Source: an uncultured Myxococcales bacterium
GTDB taxonomy: Bacteria; Myxococcota_A; UBA9042
Assembly (NCBI GenBank): GCA_903883645.1
Contig: CAISBR010000182.1
Location: 1 to 64,000 of the forward strand
DNA: 64,000 nucleotides
Reading direction: 5' to 3'
Shown here: positions 32,658-43,065 of the stretch, piece after piece
Layout of the letters: the number at the start of each line of letters is the position of its first letter
Position numbering within the stretch: position 1 is the first letter of the stretch
The notes under the pieces: model-generated
Told to the model about the DNA's origin: nothing
What the model saw: the letters and a program-made list of their open reading frames with translations, nothing else
Databases searched by the model: none
Translations under genes and position numbers: made by a program

Positions 32658-34550
32658 GTGGCGGGACGCATTCCAGAAAACCAGATTCGCGAAGTAGTCG
32701 AGCGCAGCGACATGCTGCAGATCGTCGGCGACGTGGTCGAATTGCGTCGCGCCGGCACAAGTTACAAGGGCCTGTGTCCGTTTCACACCGAAAAAACGCC
32801 TAGTTTTCATGTGAATCCCGGCCTGAAGCTGTACCATTGCTATGGCTGCGGCGCGGGTGGCGATTCCATTCGCTTTGTGCGCGAGACTCGCGGGCTGACC
32901 TTTGTCGAAGCCGTTGAATTTTTGGCCGATCGCGCTGGGCTAACCCTCGAGCGTGAAGCGGACGACCCTGCCCAGGCTCGGCAGCGGGCCAGCGAGCGCA
33001 GTGAACGACAGCGGCTGCTTGAACTGGCGCGTATTGTTCAGCAATTCTTTCGATCGCGCTTCGATATGCCCGCGGGTCTGGCGGCGCGCCGCTATTCCGA
33101 TAACCGCCGCTTGGGTCCCGAGACCGCCGCCCGCTACGGCCTGGGCGCCTCGGGCACCGGCTGGAGCGAACTGTGCGACCACTGCAAGCGCCTCGGCTGG
33201 TCTGATCGCGACCTGTTGCAGCTGGGCGTCGCCAGCACGCGCGAGTCGGGGGGCGCGTACGACCGCTTTCGCAACCGCTTGATGTTCCCCATCTTCAATG
33301 CCCAGGGCGACTTGGTGGGCTTTGGCGGGCGCACCGTGGCGGACCCGCCGGACGACGCCAAGTACATCAACTCGCCAGAAGTGACCTTGGGTTCCGAGCA
33401 AGAGGGCAGCCGTTTCAAGTTCTTTTACAAAAAGGGCGACACGGTCTTTGGCCTCTGGCAGGCGCGCGAGGCGATTCGTCTGACGGGCTATGCGATTTTG
33501 GTCGAGGGCAACCTCGATGTGATGACACTCGCCCAAGCTGGCCTGCGCAATGCGGTTTGCGCGATGGGCACGGCTCTGACCGAGCAGCAAGTGGCGGCGC
33601 TGCGGCGCTTTACCGAGCGGATCGTGCTGATCTACGACGGCGACAAGGCCGGGCGGGCGGCGGCGATGAAGGCTGCTCCCCTGCTGATCGCCACGGGTTT
33701 TGACGGCAAGCTGGTGCTGATGCCCGACGGCGAGGACCCCGACAGTCTGGTGCGCGACCACGGCCCCGCGGCCATGCAAGAGCGTATCGATAAGGCGGCC
33801 CCGCTGCTCAATGCCTATCTCGATAACCTGCTGGGCGCGTGGGACGGCTCGATCCAGGGCCGCGTCAAGATCTTGCAGGCGGCTGGGCCACTGCTGGCGG
33901 CGATGAGCGGTCGCGACCCCACAGCTCGCGATCTGGCCTACGATTACCTAGTTGGGCGCTTAGGTGGCGGTCGACTCGAAGAGGCGCGCGCGCAATATGG
34001 CCGCTATCTCGATCGCTCGATGCAGGCGGCGCCGGCCCAGGCCCCCGAGGCGCCGCTACCCGACCCCAGCTATGGCGAGCCGGTGGCGGCGACGCGCGAC
34101 CAGCAACTCCTCGAAATCCTGATTTGGTACCCGGTGTTTCTGCCCCAAGCTGAGCAGAACGGTGTACTCGACTTCATCGACAGCAGCACCGTGCGATTGG
34201 CGCTGCGCGACCTGTGTGCGTACGGCCGCGATCACCACCTTGAACTCGACGAAGTGAGCCGCTGGGCTCAGCAATTGCCCGATGGGGCGATGCGGCGGCT
34301 GGTACTCGATCGGCTGATGGCCACGGTGACGGTGCCAGCGGCGGCGGCGGCGCAGGAGTTTGAGCGACGAGCGGCCCTTGTCATGACCGAGAACCTTAAA
34401 GATCAGTTCGACGAGGCTACGCAGGCCTTGCAGGCGACTCCGCAGACAGCGGCGCACTGGCCCGAACTGTATGGACGATGGCAGAAGCTCAGCGCCGAGA
34501 TGCGCCGGGTGCAAAAAGGGCGCACTCAGGGCGCCGCGCGATCGGCCTAA
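32658..34550 (+). CDS. dnaG: DNA primase
   Basis: It makes RNA primers at the replication fork. The GTG start at 32658 is chosen because GGAG lies 7 bases upstream. It also places the zinc ligands at Cys40, His43, Cys61 and Cys64, the same numbering as E. coli DnaG. The N-terminal zinc domain (1-100) contains GRIPENQI and LCPFHTEKTPSF. The TOPRIM core has the catalytic Glu near 283 (VEGNLDVM) and the DGDKAG aspartates at about 327-329. The RNA polymerase domain shows FRNRLMFPI and VGFGGR. The C-terminal helicase-binding part is less conserved. Length is 630 residues. It lies 91 bp upstream of rpoD, as in the macromolecular synthesis operon, but no rpsU precedes it. Confidence 0.95.
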   Translation: MAGRIPENQIREVVERSDMLQIVGDVVELRRAGTSYKGLCPFHTEKTPSFHVNPGLKLYHCYGCGAGGDSIRFVRETRGLTFVEAVEFLADRAGLTLEREADDPAQARQRASERSERQRLLELARIVQQFFRSRFDMPAGLAARRYSDNRRLGPETAARYGLGASGTGWSELCDHCKRLGWSDRDLLQLGVASTRESGGAYDRFRNRLMFPIFNAQGDLVGFGGRTVADPPDDAKYINSPEVTLGSEQEGSRFKFFYKKGDTVFGLWQAREAIRLTGYAILVEGNLDVMTLAQAGLRNAVCAMGTALTEQQVAALRRFTERIVLIYDGDKAGRAAAMKAAPLLIATGFDGKLVLMPDGEDPDSLVRDHGPAAMQERIDKAAPLLNAYLDNLLGAWDGSIQGRVKILQAAGPLLAAMSGRDPTARDLAYDYLVGRLGGGRLEEARAQYGRYLDRSMQAAPAQAPEAPLPDPSYGEPVAATRDQQLLEILIWYPVFLPQAEQNGVLDFIDSSTVRLALRDLCAYGRDHHLELDEVSRWAQQLPDGAMRRLVLDRLMATVTVPAAAAAQEFERRAALVMTENLKDQFDEATQALQATPQTAAHWPELYGRWQKLSAEMRRVQKGRTQGAARSA

Positions 34551-34562
34551 GTGCCGGGCGCC

Positions 34563-34593
34563 TTGCATTTGCCGAGCAAGCAGGGTGTAAACT
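34563..34593 (+). promoter_or_regulatory. Candidate promoter between dnaG and rpoD
   Basis: TTGCAT (34563-34568) and TAAACT (34588-34593) are 19 bases apart in the short dnaG-rpoD gap, about 49 bases before the rpoD ATG. It could give rpoD its own transcript. The spacing is long, so confidence is low. Confidence 0.25.
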
Positions 34594-34641
34594 AGCAGAC
34601 GTCAAGCCCTTTGGGGGCGCAAGACGGAAAGGATCGAAGCG

Positions 34642-37356
<2,715 letters not shown>

Positions 37357-37465
37357 CGAATGTGTGGCCCCTCGCGCATCCTCACGCGCCGCGGTGCCTG
37401 CCTCTAGGCTTGCCCGCGCGGTCGGTCTTCGCGACGGACCGGGCTCTCCGCAGCCGGCGGATTCG

Positions 37466-37538
37466 GGGCCCATAGCTCAATGGTCAGAGCTGCCGGCTCA
37501 TAACCGGCTGGTTCCTGGTTCGAATCCAGGTGGGCCCA
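37466..37538 (+). tRNA. tRNA with CAU anticodon, probably elongator tRNA-Met
   Basis: Acceptor stem GGGCCCA (37466-37472) pairs with TGGGCCC (37531-37537). The D arm is GCTCAATGGTCAGAGC. The anticodon stem GCCGG/CCGGC encloses loop CTCATAA, so the anticodon is CAT. A five-base variable loop and a T arm CCTGG-TTCGAAT-CCAGG follow. The 3' CCA is not encoded. The acceptor and D-arm type fit elongator methionine; an isoleucine tRNA with lysidine-modified CAU cannot be excluded by eye. Confidence 0.93.
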
Positions 37539-37579
37539 CTGCTCGTCCGCGCCCCGCGCGCTAGACATTAGAGGTCAAC

Positions 37580-38347
37580 ATGCAAGCCAATCCTTCGCCG
37601 ACCGCTACCACACCCCGCGAGATCATCGATGAGTTGCGCAGGTTGCAGAACCTCGACGACGAGATCCGCGAGATCCGCGAACGCCGGGCGGCTCGCCAAG
37701 AGCAGCTCGACAAACTGCGCAAGGTTATTGTTCACCTCGAGCGCGAGATCGACGACAAGCGCGGCAAGCTGACCGAAGCCGAGCAATGGCACCGCACCAA
37801 GACCCTTGAGCTGACCATCGAGCGCGATCGCTCCACCAAGTCGAAGGGCAAGCTGTCGGGCGTGACGCGTTCGCGCGAATACGTGGCCGTCAACAAAGAG
37901 CTCGACGCCATCCGCAAGAACATCACCAAGGGCGAAGACGAGGTCGAAAAGCTCGATAAGGCTATTGCCGATTTCCGCGCAGCGATCACCAAAGAGCAAG
38001 AGAAACTGGCCGATTGGCGTGCCGAGAGCGATCAAGTCGAGCGCGAAAACCAAGCCAAGCTGGCCGCGATGGACGTCAAGATCGCCGAAGTCGATGTGCG
38101 CCGCAAAGTCATCACAGACCGCTTGGACCGCGCCATCGTCCGCCGCTACGAAAAGATTGCCGAGGCCCGCGCCGGCGCCGGGGTGGTCGAAGTGGTCGCC
38201 GAGGCTTGCACTGGCTGCAACATGAGCCTGCAACCGCGCTTTGTCGAAATGGTTCTGCGGGCTTCGAGCCTGGTGCAGTGCCCGCATTGCAACCGCTACC
38301 TGTTCGGCGAGGCCGAGCGCGCCACCGCCGCACCCCTGCCGCAGTAA
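37580..38347 (+). CDS. Coiled-coil protein with C-terminal C4 zinc ribbon
   Basis: A 255-residue protein of the widespread C4-type zinc ribbon family (DUF164/CdsZ-like). A long antiparallel coiled coil spans about 15-195; it includes SGVTRSREYVAVNKELDAI, a family hallmark at the helical hairpin. A zinc ribbon follows, with C210-x2-C213 (ACTGCNM) and C234-x2-C237 (QCPHCNRYL). The ATG at 37580 has AGAGG 5 bases upstream. In various bacteria relatives act in regulation, in type III secretion or in RNA or nucleotide interactions, and no single function is established. It lies about 40 bp after the tRNA and may be read from the same transcript. Confidence 0.85.
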   Translation: MQANPSPTATTPREIIDELRRLQNLDDEIREIRERRAARQEQLDKLRKVIVHLEREIDDKRGKLTEAEQWHRTKTLELTIERDRSTKSKGKLSGVTRSREYVAVNKELDAIRKNITKGEDEVEKLDKAIADFRAAITKEQEKLADWRAESDQVERENQAKLAAMDVKIAEVDVRRKVITDRLDRAIVRRYEKIAEARAGAGVVEVVAEACTGCNMSLQPRFVEMVLRASSLVQCPHCNRYLFGEAERATAAPLPQ

Positions 38348-38486
38348 GAGCCTGTCCAAAAACAACTTGGACAACTTCGGGCTTCTGGGTGGGTCGCAAG
38401 CTCGCGTCTAGACAGCCGACTCGCCGCTCCGCTGTTGGAACTCCCCATTTGAGCTATTTAAGGAAGGGGCCCAAGGCTAGGCTCTG
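38348..38486. terminator. Convergent intergenic region with a weak hairpin
   Basis: The region separates two convergent stops. An inverted repeat GTCCAA (38356-38361) / TTGGAC (38369-38374) with a 7-base loop lies just after the zinc-ribbon gene. There is no T-run, so intrinsic termination is only a possibility. Nothing else is recognisable. Confidence 0.3.
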
Positions 38487-39275
38487 CTAGCGCTTGAGCG
38501 ACCGCAGCCCCTTGGTGGCCAGCGCATCGGCGTACTCGTTCCAGCGGCTGCCGTCGTGGGCCTTGATCCACTGCACCGTCACGCCGGGATGCTCGCGGAA
38601 CACCTCGTAAGCATGGATAACTAGGTCTAAGTTGGCGATCGGTGCGCCACCTTTGCGCGTCCAGCCCTTGGCCTTCCAGCCTTTGGCCCACTCGGTCAGC
38701 GTCTTCACACACAGATCGCTGTCGGAGTGAACCGTCACTTCGGAATCGCGGGGCAAAAACTCGAGCGCGCGAATTAGCGCTGTCATTTCCATGCGATTGT
38801 TGGTGGTGTCGCGGTCGCCGCCGCAGGCCTCGTGCACAATTTCGCCGTGGCTGACATGGACAAAGCCCCAGCCGCCTGGACCTGGGTTCGGCTCGCAACC
38901 ACCGTCCGTAAAGATGCCGTGCTGCGGGCCCGCCGTGTATTTTTCGAGCACTTCGTCGGTCGTCAGCACTTCGCGTTCGGGTCGGCCGTGGCCAAACGTG
39001 CGCGAACCGTAGGCATGGCCCGGAGGCAGCCGCCGCGGCACTACCGGTCCGGGGGGCGCCGCAGGTGCGGCAGGTGTGGCAGGTGCGGCGGCTTCGCCCG
39101 CTGCGGCACTCGTCGGCGCGGCGGCGGGGCTCGGTCGGCGCGAAAACCCGCTGCTTTTCTTGCCGGAGTCGCGGTGCTGCATGCAGAAGCGCGGCGTCCA
39201 GTTGGGGTACTTTTTCAGGGTTTCTTCCGCAATCTCAAACTTCTTATTGCAGACACCACAGGTAAACTCGGCCAT
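38487..39275 (-). CDS. rnhA: Ribonuclease HI with N-terminal zinc finger
   Basis: It cleaves the RNA strand of RNA-DNA hybrids. The C-terminal domain has the full DEDD set: D124 (FTDGGCEPNPGPGGWG), E163 (NNRMEM), D185 (VHSDSDL) and D250 (EYADALA). The spacing matches E. coli RNase HI (39, 22 and 65 against 38, 22 and 64 residues). The N-terminal 40 residues form a putative zinc finger (C6, C9, C31, H34), joined by a flexible Ala/Pro linker of about 60 residues. The linker takes the place of the hybrid-binding domain seen in some RNases H. The ATG at 39275 has TGGAG 5 bases upstream; a longer frame upstream is rejected. The zinc finger may help bind nucleic acid; that is inference. Confidence 0.92.
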   Translation of the reverse strand: MAEFTCGVCNKKFEIAEETLKKYPNWTPRFCMQHRDSGKKSSGFSRRPSPAAAPTSAAAGEAAAPATPAAPAAPPGPVVPRRLPPGHAYGSRTFGHGRPEREVLTTDEVLEKYTAGPQHGIFTDGGCEPNPGPGGWGFVHVSHGEIVHEACGGDRDTTNNRMEMTALIRALEFLPRDSEVTVHSDSDLCVKTLTEWAKGWKAKGWTRKGGAPIANLDLVIHAYEVFREHPGVTVQWIKAHDGSRWNEYADALATKGLRSLKR

Positions 39276-39304
39276 TCGATCTCCAGGCGGGGCAGTAGCA
39301 AGAA

Positions 39305-40792
39305 CTAATTCTGGCGGGCACGGGCAATCTCGGCCATGCGGGTCTTCAGCGCCTTCAGGGTGCGCAGGGTGGCGCCCAGGCCGCCGCTGCGCTGGCGATC
39401 CACCACGGTCTTCATCAACTCGACCATCGCAGGTCCATACGGGTACCACCAGGCTTCAAGCGCGCTGGCGCGGTCGATGACCAGCAAGTGCGGGCGCGTC
39501 AAGTGTTCTAGCGCCTCGGGCGAGTTGGTGACGCCCGTGCCCGAGTCGCCCAAGCCCACCCAAGGCAGGTCGGGCACGGCCCCGGTAAAGCTATGGTTGT
39601 TGACCCACACCATGCCCGAGCGCACTTGCCGAGCGACTTGCTCGGCGCGCTTGAGGTCGCCGCCCCACACCGAGGCGCCCAGGCCGTAGCGGCTGTCGTT
39701 CGCCAGCGCAACCAGCGCCGCGTCGTCGTTGGCTACGATCAAGACTGCAACTGGGCCAAAACTTTCGTCTTTCCAAGCGGGCGCGTCGCGATCGACATCG
39801 GTAAGCAGCAGCGGCGGCAGTGGTTGCTCAGGCGGCGTGAGCTCGCCCGTCAGCAGCTTGGCGCCCCGGTCCAGGGCGTCGCGCACGTGGCTCTCGACCA
39901 GGTGGCGTTGCGCGGGAGTCACCAGCTCGGGCACATCGGCCGCCGCCCGCTGCAGCTCGCGCACTAGCGCCGGCACGAACTTGCCAGCGACCGCGGCATG
40001 CACTGCAACACGCTCGATCCCCGAGCAATTCTGCCCCGCATTGGTCACAATGCCCCAGGCTATACCGGCGGCCGTGCGCTCTACCGCGGCGTCGTCGAGC
40101 ACAATCGCACAGTCTTTGCCGCCCAATTCCAGATCGCATGGAATGCCGCGCTCGGCACACGCCACTGCCACTTTGCGGCCGGTGCGCGTCGAGCCGGTAA
40201 ACACGACCTGATCGGGTCCAGCCTCGACCAGAGCGGCGCCCATCTCGCCATCGCCGTCGGCCACCCCAATCACATCGCCTAGTACCGTATGCATCGCATC
40301 GACCAGCCAGCGACCCGTTCCCGGCGTGATCTCGCTCGGCTTGAGCACCACGGCATTGCCCGCGAGCAGCGCCGGCACAATCGTACGCATCGGCAGTGAT
40401 ATCGGGTAGTTCCATGGCGAGATGCACACTACTACGCCGCGGGGTAGCCGCTCGACCCAGGCCGTCTTGCCCGGCATTTCGAGCGACGGCACCTTACCTT
40501 TGCGCGGCCGCAGTAGCCCCGGCCCGTACTTGCACCAATAGGCAAATAGATCTGCCACGCCAAGCACTTCTGAGCTGTACGACTCGGCCAGAGGCTTCTT
40601 GGTCTCCGCGCCAATTAGCTCGGCCAGCTCGGCTGCGCGCGCCAAAATCGCCTGTTGTGCTTGCCGCAGCATCGCCGCGCGTTGTTCGGGGGTTTTGGCG
40701 GCCCATGGTTGTTGAGCAGCGCGGGCGCGCGCCACCAGGTCTGTGGCCCGGCTCGCGACCGAGCTGGTAGGTTCGCTTTGCACGGTTGACAT
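39305..40792 (-). CDS. Aldehyde dehydrogenase
   Basis: An NAD(P)+-dependent aldehyde dehydrogenase of 495 residues from the ATG at 40792. The catalytic Cys256 is in NAGQNCSGIERV and the general base Glu222 in LELGGKD. Their 34-residue separation is that of the classic family. Cofactor motifs SPWNYPISLP and FTGSTRTGRKV are present, with ESFGPV near the C-terminal third. A C-terminal extension of about 60 residues (AMVELMKTVVDRQ) resembles that of succinate-semialdehyde or long-chain fatty aldehyde dehydrogenases, but specificity cannot be read. It is divergent from the GMC oxidoreductase unit, and an alcohol-to-aldehyde-to-acid pair is a reasonable inference. Confidence 0.9.
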   Translation of the reverse strand: MSTVQSEPTSSVASRATDLVARARAAQQPWAAKTPEQRAAMLRQAQQAILARAAELAELIGAETKKPLAESYSSEVLGVADLFAYWCKYGPGLLRPRKGKVPSLEMPGKTAWVERLPRGVVVCISPWNYPISLPMRTIVPALLAGNAVVLKPSEITPGTGRWLVDAMHTVLGDVIGVADGDGEMGAALVEAGPDQVVFTGSTRTGRKVAVACAERGIPCDLELGGKDCAIVLDDAAVERTAAGIAWGIVTNAGQNCSGIERVAVHAAVAGKFVPALVRELQRAAADVPELVTPAQRHLVESHVRDALDRGAKLLTGELTPPEQPLPPLLLTDVDRDAPAWKDESFGPVAVLIVANDDAALVALANDSRYGLGASVWGGDLKRAEQVARQVRSGMVWVNNHSFTGAVPDLPWVGLGDSGTGVTNSPEALEHLTRPHLLVIDRASALEAWWYPYGPAMVELMKTVVDRQRSGGLGATLRTLKALKTRMAEIARARQN

Positions 40793-40975
40793 CGCTTGCA
40801 ACTCCCCCGACAGTGCGGTCGGCCCGCAGCGCTGGAATACGACAATCCGCGTGCTTGCGCCAGTGGCCAGCCCGACAGTTCGGAGGCAAACAGTAGCTTG
40901 GGCTGCTCGTCTTTGCACCCCCCTGCCGGCCTTTGCAGCGCCTCCGCCCGCCCCGGCGGCGCGACGAGGTAATCG

Positions 40976-41398
40976 ATGGGCACCGCGCTGGTATGTTCAG
41001 CCCTGCGTTGCATTTTTGTGTCGACGTCGGACCTGCCGGGTCTTGATCGCGTCGACCCGCGCCCCGCCGTTAGGGCGCTGCTCCTCGATGCGCCGCCTGC
41101 GATGTGGTGGGGCACGGTCGGTTCGGCCTTCTTGTTTCAGATCATGCCGCTGCTGCTCATTGGCGTGCCGTTGCCGGCGTCGTGGCTCCCGGCTCGCAGC
41201 CGCGACCGCTACGCCCAAGCGATGGCCACGAGCAGCATCTATCTGGCGCGCATGGCGATGATGATGCTCAAAACTGTCGGCGGCCTGGTCTGGGGCCAGA
41301 TTCCCGAGGTTCGCACCCGGCTTTCTCTGCCCCTGCGGCCCGACGACCCGGGCACTTGGCGCGGCGACCAGTTCGAAACCCGCAGTGGCCGCACCTGA
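40976..41398 (+). CDS. Small protein equivalent to the N-terminal region of GMC oxidoreductases
   Basis: A 140-residue product with a hydrophobic segment (WWGTVGSAFLFQIMPLLLIGVPLP) followed by a conserved-looking helix (RDRYAQAMATSSIYLARMAMMMLKTVGGLVWG) and a basic tail. It ends 19 bp before the GMC gene. Several actinobacterial and deltaproteobacterial GMC enzymes carry a similar stretch (a phrase like RDRYLxxLxxS, then a hydrophobic helix and VRxxLGY) fused to their N-terminus. This gene therefore looks like a detached version, possibly a membrane-associated subunit. The start codon is uncertain and the first 30 residues may not be translated. No enzyme motif is visible. Confidence 0.6.
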   Translation: MGTALVCSALRCIFVSTSDLPGLDRVDPRPAVRALLLDAPPAMWWGTVGSAFLFQIMPLLLIGVPLPASWLPARSRDRYAQAMATSSIYLARMAMMMLKTVGGLVWGQIPEVRTRLSLPLRPDDPGTWRGDQFETRSGRT

Positions 41399-41417
41399 GC
41401 GACCGGTGGAGTACAGC

Positions 41418-42935
41418 ATGACAAGCGGAAATCACCACGCGTTCGTCAGCGGCCCCAAGCGCGAATTTGAATGCGATTTTGCGGTAATCGGCAGCGGTGC
41501 CGGCGGGGCTTCAGCGGCGATCACCTTGGCCCGCGCTGGCTTTCGCGTGCTCGTGGCCGAGGCCGGCGCCTGGCGCGCCCCCGAAGATTACCCCTGGAGC
41601 ATGACCGGCACGATGCGCGACATGTTCCACGATTGGGGCACTCTCGTCGCCACTGGCGATTCGATCATTCCGATTGTGCAGGCCAGCGTGGTCGGCGGCA
41701 CCCCGGTCATCAACAGCGCCATCGTGGTGCGCACCCCCGGCGACGTGCTGGCTAGTTGGCGCGACGAGCACGGCATGGGCGATGTGTTTTCCGAGGCCGC
41801 GATCGGCAAGGCGCAAGACGAAATCGAGGTCGAGCTACAGATTCAAGAGACCGATTGGAGCGTTGTTGGCCCCACTGCCGACGATATGCTCAAGGGTTTC
41901 AAGATTCTGAACCGCGAAGTGCACCCGATTATCCGCAACGTCGCCCACTGCAAGGGCGAGATGCAGTGCCTGCAAGGCTGCAAACAGAAAAGCAAACAGA
42001 CCGCCAATAACCTGTGGCTGCCCGAGCTGATCCAGCAGCACGGCGGTACAATCCTGTCGTGCGCTCAGGTCGATCGCGTGCAGCTCGATGGGGGGCACGC
42101 CACGGGTTTGCATGGCTATTTCCGCCATCCAACGACTCGCAAGCGCGGCGCGGACTTTAAGGTCGTGGCCCGCCTCGGCGTGCTGGTGGCCGCTTCTGCT
42201 ACCGGTTCCGCGCCGTTGCTCGAGCGGAGCGGTCTGCGCTCGCCAGCATTAGGTAAGGGGTTTCGCGGCCATCCGGGTGCCGGCGTGGTCGGCGTGTACG
42301 ACCGCCCGGTCGACATGCATATCGGCCCCAGCCAGGCCACGGCGTCGATGCACCATCGCCTCGACCACGGCATTAAGCTTGAACACCTGTCGCTGCCCCT
42401 CGAATTGTTTGCGGCTCGGGTCGGCGGCGCCGGTCAGGCCCTAATGAGCAAGCTCGATCACTACCGCCAGTGCGCCATGTGGGTGACCGCGGTGCGCGCC
42501 GAAGCGGTGGGCGAGGTGCACCAGACCTGGTGGGGCGGCCGCTCCGTCACCTACATACCAACTCAGCGCGATCTCGAGCGGCTGCGCTACGGCAGCAAGT
42601 TGTTGGCGCAGGCCCATGTGGCGATGGGGGCGCGGGCGATTTGGCCCGGCGTCGCCGGTATGCCCGCAGAGCTGAGCGCAGACCAACTCGACCTGTTCGA
42701 CTCCGCGCCCCTCGACAACAAGGCCTGGACTTGGGTTTTGTCGCACCTGTTCGGCGGCTGCGTGTTTGGTGCTGACCCACAGCGCGCCGTGGTGGGCCCC
42801 GACCTGCATGTCCATGGCGTGCGGGGCCTGCACGTGGTCGATGCGTCGGCCCTGCCGACTACGCTCGGGGTCAATCCGCAGCACACCATTATGGCGGTCG
42901 CGCGCGTTACGGCCGAGCGACTTGCGAACGCTTAA
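41418..42935 (+). CDS. GMC-family flavin oxidoreductase
   Basis: A glucose-methanol-choline type FAD enzyme of 505 residues. The FAD-binding GSGAGG lies at residues 25-30 after a short lead, with E48 ending the second strand. A mid-protein cysteine-rich stretch (CKGEMQCLQGCKQKSKQT) is typical of the subgroup of long-chain alcohol oxidases and cholesterol oxidase-like proteins. The C-terminal signature VDASALPTTLGVNPQHTIMAVA includes the catalytic His region. The ATG at 41418 has GGAG 7 bases upstream. The substrate is unknown; a hydrophobic alcohol fits the small membrane-like partner upstream and the divergent aldehyde dehydrogenase. Confidence 0.88.
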   Translation: MTSGNHHAFVSGPKREFECDFAVIGSGAGGASAAITLARAGFRVLVAEAGAWRAPEDYPWSMTGTMRDMFHDWGTLVATGDSIIPIVQASVVGGTPVINSAIVVRTPGDVLASWRDEHGMGDVFSEAAIGKAQDEIEVELQIQETDWSVVGPTADDMLKGFKILNREVHPIIRNVAHCKGEMQCLQGCKQKSKQTANNLWLPELIQQHGGTILSCAQVDRVQLDGGHATGLHGYFRHPTTRKRGADFKVVARLGVLVAASATGSAPLLERSGLRSPALGKGFRGHPGAGVVGVYDRPVDMHIGPSQATASMHHRLDHGIKLEHLSLPLELFAARVGGAGQALMSKLDHYRQCAMWVTAVRAEAVGEVHQTWWGGRSVTYIPTQRDLERLRYGSKLLAQAHVAMGARAIWPGVAGMPAELSADQLDLFDSAPLDNKAWTWVLSHLFGGCVFGADPQRAVVGPDLHVHGVRGLHVVDASALPTTLGVNPQHTIMAVARVTAERLANA

Positions 42936-42960
42936 CGGCAGCCGTGTTGCGCTCCCAACC

Positions 42961-42974
42961 GCGGCCAAGGCCGC
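42961..42974 (+). terminator. Candidate hairpin after the GMC gene
   Basis: GCGGCC-AA-GGCCGC is a perfect 14-base palindrome 26 bases after the GMC stop codon. It would form a tight GC stem with a four-base loop. No T-run follows, so termination is uncertain. Confidence 0.3.
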
Positions 42975-43065
42975 AACCTGTCCTTGCAGCCGGCCCGGCG
43001 GTTGTGCCACACTCGGCCTCTAGAGTCGCATCCGCGCTGAACCCGCACTGTACTGGAGCTGCACC

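Noticed and set aside
32221-32803. Short frames between the glycosyltransferase and dnaG genes
   Set aside because: No homology-like motif, poor composition and overlap with the dnaG start. No sign of rpsU, although it was looked for.
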